Assembly (NCBI GenBank): GCA_000739535.1
Contig: DF820463.1
Span: forward strand, 1,033,956-1,089,259
Length of the DNA: 55,304 bases
Origin: Candidatus Vecturithrix granuli
GTDB taxonomy: Bacteria; Moduliflexota; Moduliflexia; Moduliflexales; Moduliflexaceae
Reading direction: 5' to 3'
In this document: one piece after another, positions 7,781-15,382 of the stretch
Layout of the letters: every line of letters begins with the position of its first letter
How positions within the stretch are numbered: the stretch's first letter is position 1
The notes under the pieces: model-generated
What the model saw: only the letters and a program-made list of their open reading frames with translations
Databases searched by the model: none
Told to the model about the DNA's origin: nothing
Position numbers and translations under genes: made by a program

Positions 7781-8800
7781 ATGAAAACAAAAGCATTGGG
7801 CCTGTTTGTCGTTGGTCTTCTTATTATCGGAATGGTTGCAAGTTCCGGAATTGCAGCTGAAAAAAGTTATAAAATCGGCGCGGCTGTGTATGGCTTAAAA
7901 GCCGAATATATGCGGCTCTGGACCACAGCCTTAGAACGGCATCCGGCAGTCGTCAGCGGCCTGGCCAATATCACCGTGTTTGACGGAAATTATGACGCTT
8001 CCGTGCAGCAAAGTCAGTTTGAAACTATGGTAACGCAAGGCTTTGACGCCATTATTTTTGTGCCGATTGACATTGAAGCCGGGGCCGCAGCCGTAGAGTT
8101 AGCGGCAAGCGAAGGAATCCCGGTCATTGGGTCAAACACCCGCGTGAACAGCGATAAACTGACCTCCTATATCGGCTCTGATGACGTTCAATCCGGCGCG
8201 ATGGAAGCGGATGCGGTCCTGAAAAAAATTGGCTATAAAGGTAATATCGTAATCATTGAAGGCCCGATCGGACAGTCCGCGCAGATTGAACGTCGCAAAG
8301 GCAATTTACAGGTCGTGGAACAATATCCGGATGTGAAGGTGTTAGAAATGAAAACCGCGAACTGGTCACGCGCCGAGGCCATGGCCCTGATGGAAAACTG
8401 GTTAAGCGCGCATCCGGGCAAGATTGAGGGCATTATCGGCCAGAACGACGAAATGGCGCTGGGTGCGATTCAGGCCCTCAAAGCGGCCGGGCTTGATCCG
8501 AAAGATTTTGGGATTGCCGGAATTGACGGCGTGACCGATGCCATGTTAGCAGTCAAAGCAGGCGAAACAGTCAGTATTTTGCAAGATGCCAAAGCCCAGG
8601 CTCAAGGCGCCTTAGACCTGGCCTTACGCGCGCTGATCGGAGATGATTACATGCCGCAAGCCGACTGCTGGACTCAATATGCTGATGGCATGCCCTGGGG
8701 CGATAAATTGGAACCGATCTATAACGTGCCCTGGACGCCCATCACGCTTGAAAATGTTGACGCGCTCTTAGAAGAACGGGAAGCCCTGACAAAACGTTAA
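7781..8800 (+). CDS. Periplasmic sugar-binding protein (RbsB / Peripla_BP_4 family)
   Basis: 339 aa from ATG 7781, preceded by GGAGGAATT. Residues 1-27 form a signal peptide ending in SSGIAA. The mature part has the two-lobed fold pattern: KIGAAVYGLK at the start, FDAIIFVPIDIEAGAAA, IGQNDEMALGAIQALKAAG, and GIAGIDGVTDAM. It delivers substrate to the permease at 6619. It is last in the transporter set and is followed by tandem hairpins, which may set its transcript level. In related systems the binding protein also presents ligand to signalling partners. Confidence 0.93.
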   Translation: MKTKALGLFVVGLLIIGMVASSGIAAEKSYKIGAAVYGLKAEYMRLWTTALERHPAVVSGLANITVFDGNYDASVQQSQFETMVTQGFDAIIFVPIDIEAGAAAVELAASEGIPVIGSNTRVNSDKLTSYIGSDDVQSGAMEADAVLKKIGYKGNIVIIEGPIGQSAQIERRKGNLQVVEQYPDVKVLEMKTANWSRAEAMALMENWLSAHPGKIEGIIGQNDEMALGAIQALKAAGLDPKDFGIAGIDGVTDAMLAVKAGETVSILQDAKAQAQGALDLALRALIGDDYMPQADCWTQYADGMPWGDKLEPIYNVPWTPITLENVDALLEEREALTKR

Positions 8801-8813
8801 AATTGCACACCAG

Positions 8814-8891
8814 AAAACCGGGTTTTTTAAAAAAACCCGGTTTTTCTCCCTTCCAGGCAAAAACCGGGTTTCTTCAAGAAAGCCGGTTTTT
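8814..8891. terminator. Two tandem AAACCGGGTTT hairpins
   Basis: Hairpins at 8814-8845 and 8859-8891 have CCGGGTTT/AAACCCGG-type stems flanked by A and T runs, so they would form intrinsic-terminator-like structures on either strand. They belong to a repeat family (B) with further copies at 13467, 23099, 34390, 40565 and 45454. Here they separate the binding-protein gene from the kinase gene and may act as a partial terminator or 3'-end stabiliser. Confidence 0.6.
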
Positions 8892-8914
8892 AGATTTTCA
8901 TAAAGGCACGTATC

Positions 8915-10471
8915 ATGAACAATCAATATGTGTTAGGTGTTGACAGCAGCACCAGTGCGACTAAAGTTATTGTGTTTGACGCGCAGGGCAAAACTGTGGC
9001 CGAAGGCGCGCACAGCTATCCGTTATACGCCGAATATCCGGGCTGGGTTGAACAAGAGGCCGAGGATTGGTGGGAAGCCTTCAAAAAGGGCTGTCAGCAA
9101 GTCGTTGCTCATCCATCGCTCTCAAAAAACCGGATTGCCGGTATCGGCCTCACGCATCAACGGTTTACTTTTGTCCCGGTTGATTACGACCTGCGTCCCC
9201 TGCGCAAAGCGATTTTATGGAACGACCTGCGTTGTCCCAAAGAAGCCGAATATGCCCGTCAGACCGTGGGTGTACAAAAAATTTTTGAACGCACCGGCTA
9301 TCCGCCCGGACAGTGGACTCTGTACAAAGTGTTATGGCTGAAAAACAATGAGCCGCAATTATATGAGCAGATTTACAAAATTGTCCTGGTGCCGGATTAC
9401 CTCATATATAAGTTAACCGGAAACCTCGTAATGGCCGAAGGGTCAGGCACAATGACCGGCGCGCTCGACATTGCCAACCCGAAACAGTGGGCCATGGATA
9501 TTATCAGCGCTTTGGGAATCCGGGAGGACATCTGGGTTGAAAAGATTCTGCCCGGCGCGGCGGTGGCCGGTTATGTGACCAGAGAGGCGGCGCTGGAAAC
9601 CGGGTTGCCCGAAGGCTTGCCTGTGTTTACCGGGGCCGGCGATCAACCCTGCGGCAGTCTCGGCGCAGGCGTAACCGAAGTGGGGGAGTTAGGCATTAAC
9701 GGTGGCACGTCCTGTTCCAATGAATTTGTGGTCGGCAAACTGCCCGAACGCAAAGCCCCCAATTATTTTATTGAAATCAGCCCCTCCGGCGACTATATTG
9801 TTGAAAATGATATTCCTAGCGGCGGTTCAGCGGTGATGAACTGGTACAAAAACAATTTTGGCGCGTATGAAATCCAACGCGCGGCGCAAGAACAGAAAAA
9901 TGTGTGGGACCTTATTTACGGGCAGGTGGGCGAGAGTCCGGCTGGCAATCGAGGGTTAATGATCGTGCCCTATCTGCAAGGAGTGTATGGTCCGTATTGG
10001 GATCAACATGCTCGCGCCGTGTTTTTTGGCCTTCAAACCGATCATGGCCGGCCGCACTTCATACGCGGTCTCCTGGAAGGCGTGGCGTATGAAGCCCGCC
10101 GCGAAGTTGAAATGATGGAAGAAGGCAGCGGAACTCAGGTGGAATTGATCAAAATGTACGGCGGCTCAGCCCGCAGCGACCATTGGAACCAGATTTTTGC
10201 GGATATGTTTAACAAGCCTTTACATGTGCCTGAAACCGCTGAAACAACGGCATTAGGCGCAGCCATCAGCGCGGCGGTCGGCAGCGGCCTGTACCCTGAT
10301 TTTCATAAAGCGGTCACCGCGATGGTGAGCATCAAGAAAAGCTACACGCCGAACGCCAAAAACGCCTTGCGCTACGAAAAATTCTATCGCGGCGTCTATG
10401 TCAAACTCTATGAAAGCGTGCGCGAATTTACGCACACCATCGCCGCAATCAATGAAGAATTCGGAGAGTAA
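8915..10471 (+). CDS. FGGY-family carbohydrate kinase (xylulokinase-like)
   Basis: 518 aa. N-terminal phosphate-binding motif VLGVDSSTSATKVIVFD, GIGLTHQRFTFVPVD, catalytic-base region GAGDQPCGSLGAG, glycine-rich NGGTSCSNEF, and C-terminal MYGGSARSD plus TTALGAAISAA. Length and motifs fit ATP-dependent kinases of sugars or polyols (xylulose, glycerol or erythritol kinase superfamily). It follows the ABC importer and precedes two GpsA-like dehydrogenases, so it probably phosphorylates the imported polyol or ketose. The substrate cannot be fixed from sequence. Confidence 0.9.
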   Translation: MNNQYVLGVDSSTSATKVIVFDAQGKTVAEGAHSYPLYAEYPGWVEQEAEDWWEAFKKGCQQVVAHPSLSKNRIAGIGLTHQRFTFVPVDYDLRPLRKAILWNDLRCPKEAEYARQTVGVQKIFERTGYPPGQWTLYKVLWLKNNEPQLYEQIYKIVLVPDYLIYKLTGNLVMAEGSGTMTGALDIANPKQWAMDIISALGIREDIWVEKILPGAAVAGYVTREAALETGLPEGLPVFTGAGDQPCGSLGAGVTEVGELGINGGTSCSNEFVVGKLPERKAPNYFIEISPSGDYIVENDIPSGGSAVMNWYKNNFGAYEIQRAAQEQKNVWDLIYGQVGESPAGNRGLMIVPYLQGVYGPYWDQHARAVFFGLQTDHGRPHFIRGLLEGVAYEARREVEMMEEGSGTQVELIKMYGGSARSDHWNQIFADMFNKPLHVPETAETTALGAAISAAVGSGLYPDFHKAVTAMVSIKKSYTPNAKNALRYEKFYRGVYVKLYESVREFTHTIAAINEEFGE

Positions 10472-10475
10472 CACG

Positions 10476-10520
10476 TCATCGAATGACGCGAATACAACGA
10501 ATGCGACATCCGCCCGGATG
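10476..10520 (+). repeat. Intergenic repeat, family E, copy 2
   Basis: Related to 4918-4964 and 11779-11823. It is followed, as in copy 3, by a family D element starting GTTCGTAGTA, making a shared composite upstream of both GpsA-like genes. Confidence 0.7.
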
Positions 10521-10577
10521 CACATGAAGTTCGTAGTAACCGCTTCAGCCTGCCTGAGCAGACAAGCGGCGCAATGA

Positions 10578-10680
10578 AACTACAAGGATTTTGTGTAGGA
10601 AGGATTCTCAGAGGCACGGTTCGGTGCCACACCGACCAATTCGCCGTGAGGAATCCTTTCTACACAAAATCCTTGTAGTT
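10578..10680. repeat. Long near-perfect inverted repeat upstream of GpsA-like gene 1
   Basis: Arms of about 33 bp (10578-10610 and 10647-10680) starting AACTACAAGGATTTTGTG, with one mismatch and a small indel, around a loop of about 36 nt. It would form a strong stem in the operon mRNA 20 nt before the next start codon. A structurally similar element with a different arm sequence is at 32721-32818. Confidence 0.8.
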
Positions 10681-10698
10681 CTGTAGGAGAAATACATC

Positions 10699-11760
10699 AT
10701 GGCAAACATTCTCATTCTGGGGGCCGGGGTTATGGGCACGGCCTTCAGTTTTCCGCTGGCAGATGCCGGACAGGAGGTATCTCTGGTCGGAACGCATCTT
10801 GATCAAGAATGGATCCAGGGCATCCGCACTGACGGAATTCACCCAAAACTGAAAGCAAAACTGCCGGAACAGGTCAGGCCTTTCACGCACGATCAACTTG
10901 GCGATACGTTGACAGAAAATACAGATCTCATTGTATTAGGCGTCAGTTCACCGGGAGTTGACTGGGCCATCCGCCAGCTTGGAGAGCATCTCAAGCAGCC
11001 CGCCCCGATTCTTATGTTAACAAAAGGGCTGGCTGTTCGTGAGAATCATATACACATTCTGCCTGCAATTGTGCGGGAAGGTTTAGCGGCTTATGGCATC
11101 AAAGATGTCCCGGTTGGCGCAGTTGGCGGCCCCTGCATTGCCGGCGAATTAGCTGCCCGCCGCGACAGCAGCGTGGTACTCGCATTTTCAGAGCAAAAAT
11201 TCCTTGACTGGCTGCTGCCTCTGGTCGCAGTACCGTATTATCATGCGCGACCGAGTACGGATCTGATCGGCGTGGAAGTCTGCGCGGCCTTGAAAAATTT
11301 TTACGCCTTAGCGGTCGGCTATGCCAGTGGCTTGTTAGAAAAACAAGGGAAAGCTGAGAATGGCGCGTTCATGCACAACCTGGCGGCCGGACTGTTTACG
11401 CAGGCTATTGCTGAAATGGGGTATATGGTCGAATTCCTGGGGGGAACCTCGGCCAACGTGTATGGGTTACCCGGCGTGGGTGATTTGTACGTCACCTGTC
11501 AGGCCGGACGTAATAGCCGCATGGGACGTTTGCTCGGCCTGGGACTGTCCTATCAGGAGGCGAAAACGAAATACATGGCAGACGACACGGTCGAAGGCGC
11601 AGACCTGGCCCTGTCCATCGGCCCCACGCTTGAAGCGTTGCTTGAACAGGGACAACTCAACCCTGCCCGCCTCCCCCTGGCGAGGGTTATTATTGAGACT
11701 ATTTGTCATAATCAGCTTATGCAGATTCCCTGGACGCATTTTTATCCTGCCAGCGCATGA
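10699..11760 (+). CDS. GpsA-family NAD(P)-dependent polyol/glycerol-phosphate dehydrogenase, copy 1
   Basis: 353 aa. Rossmann motif GAGVMG (8-13), GVSSPGVDWAI, MLTKGL, VGGPCIAGELA, then the catalytic domain with LKNFYAL (K199) and VGDLYVTCQAGRNSRMG (D262 plus Arg). These match catalytic Lys and Asp positions of glycerol-3-phosphate dehydrogenase GpsA. It is slightly longer than housekeeping GpsA (about 330-340 aa). Location between a sugar kinase and an RpiB-like isomerase suggests oxidation of a kinase product (polyol phosphate to ketose phosphate), not lipid synthesis. A diverged paralogue follows at once. Confidence 0.88.
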   Translation: MANILILGAGVMGTAFSFPLADAGQEVSLVGTHLDQEWIQGIRTDGIHPKLKAKLPEQVRPFTHDQLGDTLTENTDLIVLGVSSPGVDWAIRQLGEHLKQPAPILMLTKGLAVRENHIHILPAIVREGLAAYGIKDVPVGAVGGPCIAGELAARRDSSVVLAFSEQKFLDWLLPLVAVPYYHARPSTDLIGVEVCAALKNFYALAVGYASGLLEKQGKAENGAFMHNLAAGLFTQAIAEMGYMVEFLGGTSANVYGLPGVGDLYVTCQAGRNSRMGRLLGLGLSYQEAKTKYMADDTVEGADLALSIGPTLEALLEQGQLNPARLPLARVIIETICHNQLMQIPWTHFYPASA

Positions 11761-11778
11761 GCAAATAGATTAAGACAA

Positions 11779-11886
11779 CATCGAATGATACGAATACAAC
11801 AAATGTGACACCCGCACGGATGACCAATAGGTTCGTAGTAGCCGCTTCAGCGGCGTGATGAAACGCTAAAGCGTTTACTACGAACG
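11779..11886 (+). repeat. Composite intergenic repeat: family E copy 3 plus family D copy 3
   Basis: 11779-11823 matches family E; 11829-11886 is a family D hairpin element (GTTCGTAGTAGCC to GTTTACTACGAAC). The same E-then-D order precedes GpsA-like gene 1, which supports duplication of gene plus leader. Confidence 0.75.
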
Positions 11887-11909
11887 TAGATTTACATGGG
11901 AGAAAATTA

Positions 11910-12989
11910 ATGGCCAAAATTGTGATTTTAGGCGCTGGCGTGATGGGAAGCGCGTTCAGTCTGCCTTTGAGCGACGCCGGGCAGCAGGTACGGCTGGTGG
12001 GAACGCACCTGGATCGCGCATGGATCGAAGCGATTCGAAGAGATGGCGTGCATCCGAAACTCAATGCGACACTGCCGGAAAATGTCGTTCCCTTTACTTA
12101 CGATCAATTGGGCGAAGCCCTCGGAGATAACACGGATTTGATTGTGCTCGGCGTAAGTTCCCCCGGCGTTGATTGGGCTATTCGGCAGCTTGGTCCTCTG
12201 CTCAAAAAACCGATTCCGATTCTCATGCTGACGAAAGGGCTGCTGGCGCGTGACAATCGCCTGCATATCCTGCCGGATGTGGTGTGTGATGGTTTAGCTG
12301 AGTACGGCGTTAAAGGCGTACCTGTCGGCGCGGTTGGCGGACCCTGCCTGGCGCGCGAATTAGCTGTGCGACATGATTGCTGCGTTGTGATCACGTACCG
12401 CGATCAAACGCTGCTTGATTGGGTGCTCTCGCTGGTCAATGTCCCCTATTATCATACCCAATCCAGCACCGATATCATCGGGGTTGAAGCGTGCGCGGCC
12501 TTGAAAAATTTTTACGCCCTCGCGATTACCTATCCCCGGGGACTAAGCGAAAAAATCAGAAAAGCCAACAATGAGGCGCAATTATACAGCCTGGAATCCG
12601 GTCTGTTTACCCTGGTTATGACTGAAATGAGGTATATGGTCAAATTCCTGGGCGGAACGGACGCCACGGTAGATGGCTGGGCTGGCTCCGGCGATTTGTA
12701 CGGAACCTGTCAAATCGGCCGCAATGGTCGCATGGGGCGGCTGCTCGGGTTTGGCCTTCCTTATAAAGAGACGAAAGCAAAATATATGCCCGATGACACG
12801 GTTGAAGGCGCAGATGTCGCTCTGACAATCGGTGCTACCGTTGAATACCTGATTGAACACCGGCATCTGGATGGCTCATTATTGCCGTTAACCCGGACAA
12901 TTATTGCGGCCATCTGTCATGATCACCCCATGGAGATTCCGTGGATTCAGGTCAGGAACTACAAGAATAAAGAATACACAAGAATGTAA
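11910..12989 (+). CDS. GpsA-family dehydrogenase, copy 2 (tandem paralogue)
   Basis: 359 aa. It aligns end to end with the preceding gene: GAGVMGSAFSLPLSDAGQ, GVSSPGVDWAI, MLTKGL, ACAALKNFYAL (K199), GDLYGTCQIGRNGRMG (D262), KYMPDDTVEGAD. The Lys and Asp sit at identical positions. Divergence is concentrated in the C-terminal domain around residues 205-245, the substrate side, where charge differs from copy 1. This fits a different substrate, a hetero-oligomeric partner, or early decay. The N-terminus keeps the family length; the last residues are lengthened. Confidence 0.85.
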   Translation: MAKIVILGAGVMGSAFSLPLSDAGQQVRLVGTHLDRAWIEAIRRDGVHPKLNATLPENVVPFTYDQLGEALGDNTDLIVLGVSSPGVDWAIRQLGPLLKKPIPILMLTKGLLARDNRLHILPDVVCDGLAEYGVKGVPVGAVGGPCLARELAVRHDCCVVITYRDQTLLDWVLSLVNVPYYHTQSSTDIIGVEACAALKNFYALAITYPRGLSEKIRKANNEAQLYSLESGLFTLVMTEMRYMVKFLGGTDATVDGWAGSGDLYGTCQIGRNGRMGRLLGFGLPYKETKAKYMPDDTVEGADVALTIGATVEYLIEHRHLDGSLLPLTRTIIAAICHDHPMEIPWIQVRNYKNKEYTRM

Positions 12990-13008
12990 AGTTACAGGAG
13001 GATTTTTT

Positions 13009-13464
13009 ATGTTACCAATTGCAATTGGATGTGATGAAGCGGCTTTTGAAATGAAAGAGGAGATTAAAGTTTATGTCAAAAGTTTAGGCTATGAGGTTGA
13101 AGATTACGGCGTGTATGATACAAATCCGGTGCTCTATCCTGATGTGGCCGTCAAAGTGGCGACTGCTGTGGCAGCAGGGAAGCATGAACGCGGCATTCTG
13201 ATCTGCGGCACGGGGATTGGCATGGCGATCACCGCCAATAAAGTGCCGGGTATTCGCGCCGCGCAATGCCATGATCCCTATTCGGCCGAACGCGCGCGCA
13301 TGAGCAATAACGCTCAGATTATGACGATGGGCGCACGCGTGATCGGCATTGAACTGGCGAAAATGCTGGTTTCGATCTGGATCAAAGCCGAATTCCAGGG
13401 CGGACGCTCGCAGCCGAAAGTTGATAAAATGATCGAGTACGACAAACAATTTCGCGGTAAATAA
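13009..13464 (+). CDS. rpiB: RpiB/LacAB-family sugar-phosphate isomerase
   Basis: 151 aa from ATG 13009, with ACAGGAGG just upstream. Start IGCDEAAFEMK corresponds to the usual GSDHAGFELK, with Glu where His is usual; ICGTGIGMAITANK carries the catalytic Cys (C66); HDPYSAERARMSNNAQ and MGARVIG are also conserved. The family interconverts aldose and ketose phosphates of C4 to C6 sugars (ribose-5-P, allose-6-P, tagatose-6-P; EryI and DerI act on tetrose phosphates). Position after kinase and dehydrogenases suggests it handles the ketose phosphate they make. Confidence 0.9.
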   Translation: MLPIAIGCDEAAFEMKEEIKVYVKSLGYEVEDYGVYDTNPVLYPDVAVKVATAVAAGKHERGILICGTGIGMAITANKVPGIRAAQCHDPYSAERARMSNNAQIMTMGARVIGIELAKMLVSIWIKAEFQGGRSQPKVDKMIEYDKQFRGK

Positions 13465-13466
13465 CT

Positions 13467-13504
13467 AAAAAACCGGGTTTCTTCAAGAAATCCGGTTTTT
13501 TTTT
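13467..13504 (+). terminator. AAACCGGGTTT hairpin with T-tract
   Basis: Family B hairpin directly after the RpiB stop: stem CCGGGTTTCTT/AAGAAATCCGG followed by nine T residues. It is a good intrinsic terminator on the plus strand. Confidence 0.65.
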
Positions 13505-13584
13505 GACTCTTAAATGACCGATCATTTGTACTCCGGATAAGGCTGTCCGGGGTATACGGATATTTTCAAAGGAGGATCGCATCC

Positions 13585-15099
13585 ATGAAATATGTTGTGA
13601 TCATTGACGTCGGCACCGGCGGGCTGCACATCAGCCTCATGGATTCGGAAGGTACGGTAATCGCAAGTACATACCAGGAGCTTGTTTATGATACAGACGA
13701 AGCGCATAAAGCTTTGACCTTTGACCCGGATCAGGAATTTGAGAACACGCTCCGGTTGATAGAACAGATCCTGGCACAAACCAACCTTGACAGACAGCAG
13801 GTGCTTTCGATCTCAGTAACCAGTCAGCGGCATGGCGGAGTGTTTCTTGATGCAAATTATCAGGCTCTCTATGCCTGTCCGAATATGGATGACATGGCCG
13901 GTCAGGAAGCGTTGACGCTTTCGCCGGCCGAAGCGCAGAGAGTGTATGAACTCACCGCTCGCTGGCCGACCGGCCTATTCCAGGCTGTGAGATTGCGCTG
14001 GTTCAAAAAGCAGAAGCCGGAACTTTTTGCAAAGATCGTTGCCTTCCTGATGATCAATGAGTGGTTTGCGTTTCAATTGACCGGAAATGTCCGCTCGGAA
14101 TGGACCAATGCTTCTGAAACCATGCTGTTTGATGTAAAAAATCTGCGCTGGTCAGAGGAGTTGGTCGCGCTTTTCGGAGCGGAACAGCTTGCATTACCCC
14201 AGGTGTTTGAACCCGGCACAATCACAGGCACACTGAAACCTGAATTAGCGCAACGTTTGAAGTTGAGCCAGGAAACCACGGTCGTGCTCGCGGCGGCCGA
14301 TACTCAAAGCGCGCTAATCGGCACCGGCGCGTTGCAAAATGGAGATGTTACGATGGTCAACGGCTCAACCACGCCGATTCAAATGGTCGTGGATGATCTG
14401 CTGATTGATCCACAGTTGAGAATCTGGTCTGGCCCCTATCTGCCCGGAAAATGGGTGTTAGAAAGCAACTGCGGCAAAACCGGCATGGTCTATCGCCAAT
14501 ACCTGAAACATTTATCGCAATTCCTGCGCTTGTTTGTTCCGGATCTCAAATTGAGTCATGAGGAAATCGGCGCGATTTGCGACCAGCATCTGGACGCCGC
14601 GAAAGGCGTGTTGCCGTTTTTAGGCCCCTGCACCTGTGATGTTTCGCAGTTTTTGGGAATGCTGAAAGCCTTGTTCATCGAGGGTGAGAGTATCAATCTG
14701 TTTACGGCGATTGTTCCGTCGTTTATTGAGAATCTGGCCTTTGCCATTGTCGCCAATATCGAACAATTGGAAGCGATCAGCGGCGTACCAATCCAGACCA
14801 TCCGCATGACCGGCGGCGGCAATCGTAATGCTTTGTTGATGAAAATCCTGCCCCTCTTACTTCAAGATCGTAAGATGACCAGAAGCGCGTCAACGGAAGC
14901 CACCTCACGCGGGGCCGCAATTCAGGCTTTTTTGTCGAATAAGGTTTTTCCTGATCTTGAGAGCGCTGTCGCCCACTTAGTCGAACCGCACGAAGTCGTA
15001 GATTCCACCTCAATGCACGCAGATCGCGCCCGTTATATCGCCAAATATAAAGAATGGAAGCAACGCCATCAACAAATTAGAGACTATCTCCAGGGGTAA
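13585..15099 (+). CDS. FGGY-family carbohydrate kinase, second copy
   Basis: 504 aa with AAAGGAGG upstream of ATG 13585. Motifs: VVIDVGTGGLHISLMD (phosphate loop), SISVTSQRHGGVFLD, WPTGLFQAVRLRWFKKQKPELF, LAAADTQSALIGTG (Asp in the catalytic-base region), MVNGSTTPIQM, and IRMTGGGNRNALLMKILP near the end. It belongs to the same superfamily as the kinase at 8915 but is clearly diverged from it, so it probably has a different substrate. It is the last gene of the catabolic operon and is separated from RpiB by a terminator-like hairpin, so it may be expressed at a lower level. Confidence 0.9.
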   Translation: MKYVVIIDVGTGGLHISLMDSEGTVIASTYQELVYDTDEAHKALTFDPDQEFENTLRLIEQILAQTNLDRQQVLSISVTSQRHGGVFLDANYQALYACPNMDDMAGQEALTLSPAEAQRVYELTARWPTGLFQAVRLRWFKKQKPELFAKIVAFLMINEWFAFQLTGNVRSEWTNASETMLFDVKNLRWSEELVALFGAEQLALPQVFEPGTITGTLKPELAQRLKLSQETTVVLAAADTQSALIGTGALQNGDVTMVNGSTTPIQMVVDDLLIDPQLRIWSGPYLPGKWVLESNCGKTGMVYRQYLKHLSQFLRLFVPDLKLSHEEIGAICDQHLDAAKGVLPFLGPCTCDVSQFLGMLKALFIEGESINLFTAIVPSFIENLAFAIVANIEQLEAISGVPIQTIRMTGGGNRNALLMKILPLLLQDRKMTRSASTEATSRGAAIQAFLSNKVFPDLESAVAHLVEPHEVVDSTSMHADRARYIAKYKEWKQRHQQIRDYLQG

Positions 15100-15111
15100 A
15101 GGAATAGGAAC

Positions 15112-15245
15112 TGGAGTGCGAGAGCTTCTGCTTTCGCTGTCAAAGCAGAGCTTTGACACTCCGAATGCGAGAGCTTCTGCTTTCGCTGTTAAAGCAGAGC
15201 TTTGACACTCCTGGGGCGAGAGGCTCTCTGCTTTTGCTACTGTCA
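15112..15245. repeat. Palindromic repeat cluster, family C
   Basis: Tandem copies of GAGAGCTTCTGCTTTCGCTG and its inverted partner AAGCAGAGCTTTGACACTCC. They form hairpins after the second kinase gene. Relatives lie at 30551-30602, 37323-37373 and 43629-43711. The rest of the gap to 15382 holds TTGACA at about 15288 without a convincing -10 box. Confidence 0.7.
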
Positions 15246-15382
15246 AAGCCCTTGTAGTTACTTAAAAAATCAAATTGTAGATTTTTGTTGACAAATATAG
15301 AAGTCTAGACAAGCTAAATGCAGCTTTTCCGCTGGCTCGCTGGAAAGGATTACACTTTAACAACAATGGAGGAGGAGATAAT

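Noticed and set aside
11910-12989. Second GpsA-like gene as a pseudogene
   Set aside because: It is full length, keeps the nucleotide-binding motif and catalytic Lys and Asp, and has no frameshift.
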